A stretch of 44,933 bases of DNA from Streptomyces tailanensis (GTDB lineage Bacteria > Actinomycetota > Actinomycetes > Streptomycetales > Streptomycetaceae), in contig NZ_VTHJ01000005.1 of the NCBI RefSeq assembly GCF_008386495.1, forward strand, positions 63,056 through 107,988, given 5' to 3'. The number at the start of each line of letters is the position of its first letter. Positions within the stretch are counted from its first letter, which is position 1. Shown here piece by piece: positions 15,222-22,954 of the stretch. The notes under the pieces are model-generated. The model saw only the letters and a list, made by a program, of their open reading frames with translations. It was not told the origin of the DNA and did not search any database. A program made the translations under genes and the position numbers.

Positions 15222-15851
15222 ACGCTCACCACCCGCTACGTCACCGGCTCACCGAACTGGATCGACCTCGGCACCCCCGGCATCAAAGGCGCCGACTCCT
15301 TCTATCATCACCTCTTCGGCTGGCAGTTCCGGTCGGCCGGCCCCGAGTCGGGCGGCTACGGCCTCTTCCAGCTGGCCGGCAGGACCGTCGCGGCCGGTAC
15401 GCAGAACCCGCCCGAGCAGGGCCCGCCGTCGTGGAACGTCTACTTCCGGACGCCGGACGCCGACGCCACGGCCAAGGCGGTGGAACAGGCACACGGCTCG
15501 GTGCTCATGCCGCCCATGGACGTGATGGACCAGGGCCGTATGGCCATCCTCGGCGACCGGGCGGGCGTGCCGTTCGGTATCTGGCAGCCCGAGCGCAACA
15601 GCGGCCTCGACGTCGTCACGGTCCCCGGTTCGCTGTGCTGGCTGGAGTTGTACACGCCGGACCTGCCCGCGGCCGCCGGGTTCTACAACTCCGTGTTCGG
15701 CTGGGAGACCTCCGCGATCACCTTCGACGAGGGCAGCTGCACATGCGTGAACCCGACGACGGACATGGCGGGCGTGGGCCGTTTCGCCAAGCTCGCCGAT
15801 CCGTATGGGGCACGGTTCGCGGTGATCAGGAGCGAGTCGCCCCAGGGGTGA
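15222..15851 (+). CDS. VOC (glyoxalase/bleomycin-resistance) protein, apparent ACG start
   Basis: The reading frame encodes two tandem VOC modules, about 209 residues: the first from RYVTGSPNWIDLGTPG through GIWQPE, the second from GSLCWLELYTPDLPAAAGFY to RFAVI. These metal-binding folds cover dioxygenases, lyases and drug-binding proteins; this two-module Streptomyces type has no known substrate. The family N-terminus is usually Met-Leu-Thr-Thr-Arg-Tyr-Val. Here the codon in the Met position is ACG (15222), six bases after GGAGG, and no ATG, GTG or TTG is available in frame before the GTG at 15480, inside module one. Either ACG is used, the start is mutated, or this is a sequence error. Confidence 0.75.
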   Translation, partial: TLTTRYVTGSPNWIDLGTPGIKGADSFYHHLFGWQFRSAGPESGGYGLFQLAGRTVAAGTQNPPEQGPPSWNVYFRTPDADATAKAVEQAHGSVLMPPMDVMDQGRMAILGDRAGVPFGIWQPERNSGLDVVTVPGSLCWLELYTPDLPAAAGFYNSVFGWETSAITFDEGSCTCVNPTTDMAGVGRFAKLADPYGARFAVIRSESPQG

Positions 15852-15870
15852 CGGAGGACTTCGGCTTCTC

Positions 15871-15882
15871 GAGAGCGCTCTC
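15871..15882. promoter_or_regulatory. LacI-family operator upstream of the glucanase gene
   Basis: GAGAGCGCTCTC is a perfect palindrome with the CG centre typical of LacI-family operators; it resembles the cellobiose regulator CebR site (TGGGAGCGCTCCCA). It lies 105 bp before the glucanase ATG. A near-identical copy lies upstream of the LacI gene. Confidence 0.75.
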
Positions 15883-15987
15883 AGTCATAAGTCTTGACGC
15901 CTCAACTCCCCCTGGGAACAGTGGGTGCACCAGAGCAGGGGCTCCACCCCCTGTGCCTCCACTCCCCCACACCCCAGGAGGCCCACC

Positions 15988-17201
15988 ATGCTTTCCCGAC
16001 GTCTCTTCCTCGCCGGGACCGCCGCCGTCGTCGGCACCCCCATCGCCGGGAGCGCTCTCGGCTCCCCCGCCCAGGCCGCGCCCGCCACCTGTGAACTCGC
16101 CCTGCGGAACGCCTCGTTGCCGGGCACGGTCCGGGCGTACGTCACCGGGCACGAGCAGTCGACCGGCGCCTGGGTTCTGTTGCGGGCCGACGGCAGTGTC
16201 TACCGGCCGGCCTCGCCCTCGGCACCACAGACACCGTTGCCGGTGGACTGCGCCATCCCGCTGGGCTCGGCCGGCTCGGCACCGACCGTGTTGACGCTCC
16301 CTCAGATGTACGGCGCCCGCGTCTACTTCGTGCGTGACGACACCCTCGACTTCTTCCTCAACCCCGGCCCCGGGTGGAGCCCGCGTTCGCCACGCCCGCC
16401 GACCCCAACTACGGCAGGACCTGGTCGTTCTGCGAGTTCACCTTCAACCCGACCCAACTGTTCGCCAACATCAGTTACGTCGACCTGGTGACGGCCCTCC
16501 CGATCGGCCTGACGTTGGAGGGCGACGGCACGCACACCGTCGCCCCGCTGCCCGACGGGGCGGTCGACCGGATCGCCGCCGATGTGGTGGCGCAGGCGGC
16601 GCGGGACGGACAGCCGTGGGACCAGCTCGTCATCCGGGGCGGCGACGGCAAGGTGCTGCGTGTGATCTCCCCGCAGAACCTGATGGCGCCGTACTTCGAC
16701 CAGCCCGACCGGATGCCGTTCCGCACGTACTGGGACGCGTACATCGACCAGGTGTGGGAGAAGTACCGCGGGACGGACCTGACGATCGACCTCCAGGGCG
16801 GCCGAGGTGTGCTCACCGGCCGAGTCGGCGGCGACACGCTCACGTTCACCGGCGGGCATTCCTTCGCCAGGCCGACCTCGAAGGACATCTTCACCTGCAA
16901 CCACGGCCCGTTCGCCAACAATCCGGGCGACCCCGACGACAAGAAAGGCCTCCTCGCCCGTCTCGCCGCTGGTTTCAACCGCTCGATCATGCTCACCCAT
17001 CCCGCGCAGCCGAACGGGGCGACGGCGGCCGACTACTACCAGGGGACCGTGAGCAACCACTGGGCGCGTGTCGTGCACGCCAACTCGCCCATCGGGTATG
17101 CGTTTCCGTACGACGACGTACGCCCCGACGGGCAGCCGGACGTGTCGGGCGCGGCGCACGACGGCAACCCGCGTCGCTTCACGGTGACGGTGGGCTCGTA
17201 G
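15988..17201 (+). pseudogene. GH64 beta-1,3-glucanase, frameshifted
   Basis: The first frame (from ATG 15988) encodes a Tat-type signal peptide (SRRLFLAGTAAVVG, cleavage near AQA-AP) and the N-terminal GH64 strands (SLPGTVRAYVTGHEQSTGAW, FFLNPGPG). The match then stops and resumes one frame over with VEPAFATPADPNYGRTWSFC and EFTFNPTQLFANISYVDLV, continuing to the stop at 17199-17201. The break falls at 16371-16376 in CGGGTGGAG; one extra G would restore about 404 residues, the normal family length. GH64 enzymes cut laminarin or fungal wall glucan to laminaripentaose. Either the gene is broken, the frame is corrected, or a G was lost in sequencing. The LacI regulator downstream and shared operators suggest sugar control. 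Confidence 0.85.
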
Positions 17202-17229
17202 CCCTCCCTCCCTGCCGGAGCGGGACCGG

Positions 17230-18279
17230 TTACGCGGAGGCGCGCCGTACCAGCGTGGTCGGCAGGACCACGCTGGACGGGGCGCCGCCCATACTCCCCC
17301 GCTCGTCCCGTCCTCGCTGTTCGAGTCCCCTCAGCAGGATCCGGGCCATCAACCTGCCCATCTCCTCTATGTCCTGACGGACCGTAGTGAGCGGTGGATC
17401 GGTCTGCTCGGTCACCGGCAGCATGTCGTCGAAGCCGACCACGGCGACGTCCTCGGGCACCCGCCGCCGCTCGCGCAGAACCCGCAGGGCGCCGGACGCC
17501 GAGAGGTCGTTGGCGGCGAACACCGCGTCCAACTCCGGGCAGCGGTCGAGGAGTTCGCGCATCGCGCGCTCCCCGCCGGCCGGTGTGAAGTCGCTCTCCG
17601 CGATCAGCCGGGGGTCGGCGTCCACCATGACGTCCCGGAACCCGTCGAGCCGGTCCACCGCGGAGGTCTGGTCGAGGGGGCCGGTGATGTGGGCGATACG
17701 GGTGCGGCCGAGGCCGACGAGATGGCGTACGGCGTCCCGGGCGCCGCCCCGGTTGTCGCTGTCGACGTACACGGTGGGCCCGTTGACGCGCGTGCCGTCG
17801 CTCCAGCCGGGCCGTCCGCCGAAGACGGTCGGCACGCCGGCGCCGTGGATCAGTCCCGGCAGCGGATCATCCAGGTGCAGGGAGAAGACGAGAGCCCCGT
17901 CGACGTGACCGCCCGCGAGATACCGCCCGACTCGCGCATAGTCCTCGCGCCCCTCGGTGAGCAGCAGCACCAGCTGTGAGTCATGTGCGGTCAACTCCTT
18001 GCTGATGCCCCGGAGTTGAAGGGCGAAGAAGGGGTCCGCGAAGACCCTGGTCTCCGGCTCGGCGATCACCACGGCCACCGCGTCGTGCCGTCGGGTGACC
18101 AGGCTCCGGGCGGCCTGGTTCGGCACGTACCCGAGCTCGTCGACGGCCCGCCGCACCCGCTCCACCAGCGTCTCCCGCACGCCCTCGCCCCCGTTGACGA
18201 CCCGCGACACGGTCGCCCGCGACACCCCTGCCCGCGCGGCCACGGCCTCCAACGTGGGGCGCGACGCTGTCTCGGTCAC
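17230..18279 (-). CDS. LacI-family transcriptional regulator
   Basis: The 349-residue repressor has the HTH (TLEAVAARAGVSRATVSRVV, then NQAARSL hinge helix) and a periplasmic-binding-protein-like ligand domain with GHVDGALVF, VYVDSDNRGG, HITGP and VGFDDM. Known members release DNA on binding a sugar. The start is a GTG at 18279 after GAGGAG; a TTG fifteen bases upstream is possible but less well placed. It is convergent with the glucanase gene, and an operator half like its own (18336-18347) plus a perfect copy at 15871 suggest it represses both. A beta-glucan oligosaccharide such as laminaribiose is the likely inducer; that is inference. Confidence 0.93.
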   Translation of the reverse strand: MTETASRPTLEAVAARAGVSRATVSRVVNGGEGVRETLVERVRRAVDELGYVPNQAARSLVTRRHDAVAVVIAEPETRVFADPFFALQLRGISKELTAHDSQLVLLLTEGREDYARVGRYLAGGHVDGALVFSLHLDDPLPGLIHGAGVPTVFGGRPGWSDGTRVNGPTVYVDSDNRGGARDAVRHLVGLGRTRIAHITGPLDQTSAVDRLDGFRDVMVDADPRLIAESDFTPAGGERAMRELLDRCPELDAVFAANDLSASGALRVLRERRRVPEDVAVVGFDDMLPVTEQTDPPLTTVRQDIEEMGRLMARILLRGLEQRGRDERGSMGGAPSSVVLPTTLVRRASA

Positions 18280-18335
18280 TTCGGGACTCCTCAAGAGCGG
18301 TTGCCGATCAGGATAGCCGCGAGGAACGCCACCTT

Positions 18336-18347
18336 GAGAGCGCTCCC
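18336..18347. promoter_or_regulatory. LacI-family operator upstream of lacI-type gene
   Basis: GAGAGCGCTCCC differs at one base from the palindrome before the glucanase gene. It sits 57 bp upstream of the repressor start and 70 bp before the divergent unknown gene, so autoregulation is likely and control of the rightward gene possible. Confidence 0.7.
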
Positions 18348-18416
18348 ACCCACGGAAAGGGCTTGCGCGCGAGCGGAGTCCGGGTGAGGATCACACCATG
18401 ATGACGAGAAAGGCCC

Positions 18417-19295
18417 ATGCGGTCTGAGCGCCTCACACCATACGCCCGCCTGCCGCGCGCGTACCGCGATCTGACCCTCCTCCACAGCACCATCGACGCC
18501 TTCGGCCGCGCCCATTGGCTCCTACGCGAGCGCGAGTCGGCGGAGCAACCACCGGGGCCGTACGACGCGATGGTCGTCACGGTCGCCGACGAGGGCTGCC
18601 ACGAGACGCGGCTCAGCTCGGTGCTGCCCCGCTTTCCCAGGATCGACTCGCTACCGGACGGCGGCTTCGTTCTCGCCGACAGCCGCTGCCGCGAGGGCGA
18701 CGACCAAGTCCAGGTGTTCGACGCGCTCGGACGCCCCACCTGGACGTACCTGGTCGGTGACGCCATCGAGCACCTGTTGACGGACGAGTCCGGCGACCTG
18801 TGGGTCGGCTACTTCGACGAGGGCATCTTCGGCGACGACCCCCTGAGCGCGGCGGGCGTACGTCGCTGGAGCAGTACGGGCGAGCCCCTGTGGGCGTACA
18901 GCCCGCCGCCCGGCGCCGACTGGATCGCGGAGTGCTACGCGCTCAATGTGGACGTTCGCGCGGCTTGGGTGTACCCGTACACGCAGTTCGCCCTGCTGGA
19001 GGTACGCGGCGACGGCCCACCTCGCGTGCGTACGACCTCGGTCAAGGGTGCGACCGGAGTGGCGGTGCACGGGGAGCGGGTCGCGTTCCTCGGCGGTTAC
19101 CGGAAGGACGGCGACAGGCTGGTCATGGCCTCGCTCACCGATTCGTCGGTCGAGACCGTGTCCACGACCCGTCTGGCCTGCGCGGACGGCTCCCCGCTCC
19201 CTGCCCGGCGCCATGTCGTGTCACGCGGCCCACGCCTCTACGTGCGGGAGCGGCGGAAGACCGAGTGGGCGGTGCTGGACATTGGCGAGCTTTAG
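18417..19295 (+). CDS. Conserved Streptomyces protein, beta-propeller-like
   Basis: I do not recognise a named family. The 292-residue product has no signal peptide or membrane segment. It shows short repeated strand-like units rich in aspartate-glycine turns (DEGCHETRL, LPDGGFVLADSRC, DESGDLWVGYFDEGIFGD, GVRRWSSTGEPLWAYSPPPG), as in six- or seven-bladed propellers, and a late ARRHVVSRGPRLYVRERR. Such proteins bind ligands or proteins. The ATG at 18417 follows GAGAAAGG. It is divergent from the LacI gene and convergent with the laccase, 17 bp apart. Coding potential and codon use fit its neighbours. Confidence 0.75.
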   Translation: MRSERLTPYARLPRAYRDLTLLHSTIDAFGRAHWLLRERESAEQPPGPYDAMVVTVADEGCHETRLSSVLPRFPRIDSLPDGGFVLADSRCREGDDQVQVFDALGRPTWTYLVGDAIEHLLTDESGDLWVGYFDEGIFGDDPLSAAGVRRWSSTGEPLWAYSPPPGADWIAECYALNVDVRAAWVYPYTQFALLEVRGDGPPRVRTTSVKGATGVAVHGERVAFLGGYRKDGDRLVMASLTDSSVETVSTTRLACADGSPLPARRHVVSRGPRLYVRERRKTEWAVLDIGEL

Positions 19296-19312
19296 CGCTT
19301 GAGGCAAGGCAC

Positions 19313-20275
19313 TCAGTGTTCGTGCGGCTCGTACCCCGGGATCGTCCCGTCCGGCTTCCGCACCAGGAACAGGCCGACCATGCCCATGTCGGAGTGGCTC
19401 TGGACGTGGCAGTGGTACATCCAGGCGCCCGCGCCGACGCCCTCGCCGGCGATGATCTGGAAGCCGAAGGAGTCGGCGGGGCCGCAGATCTTGTTGTCGA
19501 TGACCTGGCTGGGGTCGTCGGGGCCGGTGAGTTGGCCGGTGCGGTTGTCGGCCCAGCGATGACCGTGCAGGTGGAAGGTGTGGTAGTACTCGCCGTGGGT
19601 GATGACGACGAACTCGACGCGATCGCCCACCGTGGCGTCGAAGTTGGGGCCGGAGTGGGCCGGTTTGTTGTTGATGAGCATGTCGTTGAAGACGACGGTG
19701 ACGGTCCTGTCGGGGAGGACGTCGCCCTTGCGGCGGACGATCACCGGACCGTAGAGGCCCTTGCGGATGCCGCCCGTACCGTGTTCCGTGCCGACGACAT
19801 GGTCGTGGTAGTGCCAGTAACCGGCGCTGCCCGCACGCCAGGTGCCGTCCTTGCGGGTGCCGGGGGCGTGGGTGCGCCAGGTGTAGGTGCGGGTGCCGCC
19901 GGGCTCGACGTCGCTCTTGTTCAACCTCGTGCCGTCGCTGGAGGTCTCGTAGTCGAGGCCGTGGACGTGCAGGCTCGCCGCCACGTCCATGGTGTTCTCG
20001 AACTCGATGTGCAGCGTGTCGCCCTCGTTGAGCTCGATCAGCGGGCCGGGGATGGAGGCCTTGCCCTTCTCGAAGCCGTAGCCCATCTGCCCGTCGGGCA
20101 ACTTCTCGGCGTACAGCTTGATGTGCTTCACCTCGCCGCCGGCCGGAGCCGTCCTCGCCGAGGTGGCGGCGCTCGCGGCCTCGGGAGCGCTGACCGTCCC
20201 GATCGCCACGGACAACGATGTCGCGGCGGCCGCGCCACCGAGCAGCACCCGCCGGTTGAACCCTCGTCTGTCCAT
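19313..20275 (-). CDS. Two-domain small laccase (SLAC type)
   Basis: The 320-residue copper oxidase oxidises phenols with reduction of oxygen to water. Copper sites are complete: [17 protein letters not shown] and [12 protein letters not shown] (type 1, 2 and 3). The N-terminus [14 protein letters not shown] is a Tat signal, so the enzyme is exported folded. The two-domain form assembles as a trimer, with the type 2/3 cluster at subunit interfaces. From memory it is highly similar to S. coelicolor SCO6712, but here it ends at GYEPHEH without the long His-rich tail I recall there. A GTG at 20293 after AGGGTGGG is an alternative start. It diverges from a secreted sugar dehydrogenase gene. Confidence 0.95.
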   Translation of the reverse strand: MDRRGFNRRVLLGGAAAATSLSVAIGTVSAPEAASAATSARTAPAGGEVKHIKLYAEKLPDGQMGYGFEKGKASIPGPLIELNEGDTLHIEFENTMDVAASLHVHGLDYETSSDGTRLNKSDVEPGGTRTYTWRTHAPGTRKDGTWRAGSAGYWHYHDHVVGTEHGTGGIRKGLYGPVIVRRKGDVLPDRTVTVVFNDMLINNKPAHSGPNFDATVGDRVEFVVITHGEYYHTFHLHGHRWADNRTGQLTGPDDPSQVIDNKICGPADSFGFQIIAGEGVGAGAWMYHCHVQSHSDMGMVGLFLVRKPDGTIPGYEPHEH

Positions 20276-20391
20276 CCCGTCCATGCGGAACACCCCACCC
20301 TGCTACGGAACTTGCCAAGACGCGTCTGTGATGAACCTGAGAGACGGTAGCGACAGCGAGCCCGTTTATCCACACCCAGGACAAAGTTCAT

Positions 20392-20415
20392 GCCATTACG
20401 GTCATAGGTATTGGC
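20392..20415. promoter_or_regulatory. Imperfect inverted repeat between laccase and dehydrogenase genes
   Basis: GCCATTAC and GTATTGGC are inverted copies with one mismatch and an eight-base spacer. They lie 59 bp upstream of the dehydrogenase ATG in the divergent promoter region. It is a weak but possible operator. Confidence 0.3.
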
Positions 20416-20473
20416 GCACCGGGCAAAGGGGTCTAGCTTCCTTGGCGCTGTTGCTGTGACCGAGGAGGTGCCC

Positions 20474-22954
20474 ATGTACTTACGAGGGTTGAGCGACGCG
20501 AGAAGACCGGCCTGGGCGGCCGCTCTGACCGCCTCGGCCGTCGCCGCCGGACTGCTGTCGGGGCCGGCCGCCCATGCGGGCCCGGCCCCCGACCCCTCCC
20601 TGACAACGATGTCGATCAAGTCGCCACCGGGCGGCACCGGCCCACAAGTGCTGATCTTCCACGGTTCCGCGGCCGCCGGGGAGGAGTCCCCGGTCGTGAA
20701 CGCCGGTATCGAAGCGATCGAGAAGATCGGGCTTTCGGGGCCGGCCGCCGAACGGTTCGAGGTCGTCGCCACCGACGACGCCTCCGTCTTCACCGACGAC
20801 ACCCGGCTGAGTGGCTTCAACGCCGTGGTCTTCCTCACCGGTGGCGGCGATGTCCTCGACCCCGAGCAGGAGGCGGGTCTTGAGGCCTACATGGAGGCGG
20901 GCGGCGGCTTCGTCGGCATCCATGACTCGGCCCGCGCCGAGCCGTACTCGGACTGGTTCACGGGCCTGATCGGCGCCCGTCCGGCCGCGTCGAGCCCCAC
21001 CGCCGTACAGCGGGCGACGGTTGAGGTGGGCGACCGGCGGCATCCGGCCACCAAGGACCTGCCCGTGCAGTGGAAGCGGCCCGACAAGTGGTTCAACTGG
21101 GTGAAGAACCCGTCCGGCACCGTGCACACCGTGGCACGGGTGCGCGAGTCGACGTACCAGCCGGGCACGGGCGCGGGCGGCTGGGACCATCCGGTGAGTT
21201 GGTGCCGTGACTACGACGGCGGCCGTTCCTTCTACACGAGCATGGGCGGCACCGTGTCGGCGTACGACGAGACGGACTTCCGTACGCATCTGCGCGGGGC
21301 CCTGCTGTGGACGTCCCGGCTGGCGCGGGCGGACTGCAAGGCCACGATCGACGCCAACTACAAGGCGGAGCGGCTGACCCAGCCCAACCAGCCGGGGCAG
21401 AACGACCAGATCGGCGAACCGCACGGCCTGGTCACCGCGCCGGACGGGCGTGTCCTGTACATCGGCCGGGGCGGCGCGGACTCCTCGCAGCCCGTGGTCA
21501 CCGACTGGAACAACCCGGACATCGGCAAGGGCAAGGGCGAGATCCACGTCTACGACCCGAAGACCAAGCAGGTCACCTTGGCGGGCGCGCTCACCGTCTT
21601 CGGCAACAAGGGCGGCGGGGATGAGCTGATCAAGGTCGAAGAGGGCCTGCTGGGCATCGAGTTGGACCCGTCCTTCCAGCAGAACGGCTGGGTGTATCTG
21701 CACTACACGCCCCACTCCCAGATCAACCGCGACACCCGCATGGCCGAGCGTCGCGTCTCCCGCTTCACGCTCGACCTCGCCACGAACAAGCTGGACCTGA
21801 GCAGTGAGAAGGTGCTGCTCAAGTGGCCGGTGCAGATCCACAGTTGCTGTCACGCGGGCGGCGGGATGACCTGGGACTCCCAGGGCAACCTGTACATCGC
21901 GACCGGCGACAACAACTCCAGCGGCTTCAGCAGCGGTTACTCGGGCAACAACCCCGAGCCCAACTACAAGGGCGTCTCGTTCGCGGACGCGCGCCGCACC
22001 GCCGGCAACACCAACAACCTCAACGGCAAGATCCTGCGCATCCGCCCGAAGCCCGACGGCACGTACACCCTGCCCGACGGCAACCTCTTCACCGGCAAGG
22101 AGACCGACGAGGGCGGCGGCAAGACACGGGGTGAGATCTATGTGATGGGCGTCAGGAACCCCGCGCGTATCTTTGTCGACAAGAAGACGGATGTCCTCTA
22201 CGCCGGCTGGGTCGGCCCGGACGCGAGCGCCCCGTCGACGACCTGGGGTCCCGCGAAGTACGACACGTTCGCCGCCATCACCGAGGCGGGCAACCGGGGT
22301 TGGCCGTACTGCATGGGCAACAAGCAGCCCTATCGGGACCGCAATCTGCCGGACCCGTCGCAGCCGCTGGGCTGGTACGACTGCGACGCCCCGAAGAACG
22401 AGTCCCCGAACAACGACGGGCTCGTCAACCTGCCCCCGGTGACCGGCAACAACATCTGGTACTCGCCGCAGGGCGGCGCCCCCGACTTCCCGCGTGACGC
22501 GAGCGGCGTCCCCTCGTACAAGAACGAGGAGGCCACGTATCTGCTGCCGTGGCTGAAGGGTGGCGGGCAGGCCACGATGAACGGGCCGGTCTATCGGTAC
22601 GACGCCTCCGTCACCACCTCCGGTCAGTGGCCCGCGTATTGGGACGGCAAGTGGTTCGTGGGCGACTTCTACGACGCCGACCAGCCGCGCCACGCGGTGC
22701 TCATGGACCCGAAGAACCAGGGCAGCGGCGGGCTCCCGATCCACGCGGAAACATTGAAGAGGATCGTGCCGGTCGGCAACGAGGGCATCAGGAACCTCAT
22801 GGACTGGAAGTTCGGGCCGGACGGCACGCTGTACGTCCTCGACTACGGGCGCGGCTTCTTCACCTCGGACTCCAAGTCGGCTCTGTGGCGGGTCACTTAC
22901 ACAGGCGGGGGCCCCACTCCGGCTGCCGGTCAGATCGTACGGAAGGCGGAGTGA
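20474..22954 (+). CDS. Secreted ThuA-domain plus glucose/sorbosone dehydrogenase fusion
   Basis: The 826-residue protein starts with a Sec-like signal peptide (about 1-36, ending AAHA). Residues about 55-285 form a ThuA-like domain (VLIFHGSAAAG, FVGIHDSARAEPYSDWFTGL, VSWCRDYDGGRSFYTSMGG), linked to sugar modification. Residues about 300-790 are a PQQ-type glucose/sorbosone dehydrogenase propeller (IGEPHGLVTAPDGRVLYIGR, HSCCHAGGGMTWDSQGNLYI, NLNGKILRIRPKPDGTY, GVRNPARIFVD). Such proteins oxidise sugars with PQQ as cofactor, though PQQ use is not proven for this subfamily. The ATG at 20474 has GAGGAGG upstream. The stop overlaps the ATG of the next gene, so the two are translationally coupled. 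No PQQ synthesis genes are in the window. Confidence 0.88.
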   Translation: MYLRGLSDARRPAWAAALTASAVAAGLLSGPAAHAGPAPDPSLTTMSIKSPPGGTGPQVLIFHGSAAAGEESPVVNAGIEAIEKIGLSGPAAERFEVVATDDASVFTDDTRLSGFNAVVFLTGGGDVLDPEQEAGLEAYMEAGGGFVGIHDSARAEPYSDWFTGLIGARPAASSPTAVQRATVEVGDRRHPATKDLPVQWKRPDKWFNWVKNPSGTVHTVARVRESTYQPGTGAGGWDHPVSWCRDYDGGRSFYTSMGGTVSAYDETDFRTHLRGALLWTSRLARADCKATIDANYKAERLTQPNQPGQNDQIGEPHGLVTAPDGRVLYIGRGGADSSQPVVTDWNNPDIGKGKGEIHVYDPKTKQVTLAGALTVFGNKGGGDELIKVEEGLLGIELDPSFQQNGWVYLHYTPHSQINRDTRMAERRVSRFTLDLATNKLDLSSEKVLLKWPVQIHSCCHAGGGMTWDSQGNLYIATGDNNSSGFSSGYSGNNPEPNYKGVSFADARRTAGNTNNLNGKILRIRPKPDGTYTLPDGNLFTGKETDEGGGKTRGEIYVMGVRNPARIFVDKKTDVLYAGWVGPDASAPSTTWGPAKYDTFAAITEAGNRGWPYCMGNKQPYRDRNLPDPSQPLGWYDCDAPKNESPNNDGLVNLPPVTGNNIWYSPQGGAPDFPRDASGVPSYKNEEATYLLPWLKGGGQATMNGPVYRYDASVTTSGQWPAYWDGKWFVGDFYDADQPRHAVLMDPKNQGSGGLPIHAETLKRIVPVGNEGIRNLMDWKFGPDGTLYVLDYGRGFFTSDSKSALWRVTYTGGGPTPAAGQIVRKAE

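Noticed and set aside
22549..22953. In-frame extension upstream of the cupredoxin gene
   Set aside because: It overlaps the sugar dehydrogenase in another frame; the ATG at 22954 gives a proper signal peptide and the ATGA overlap.
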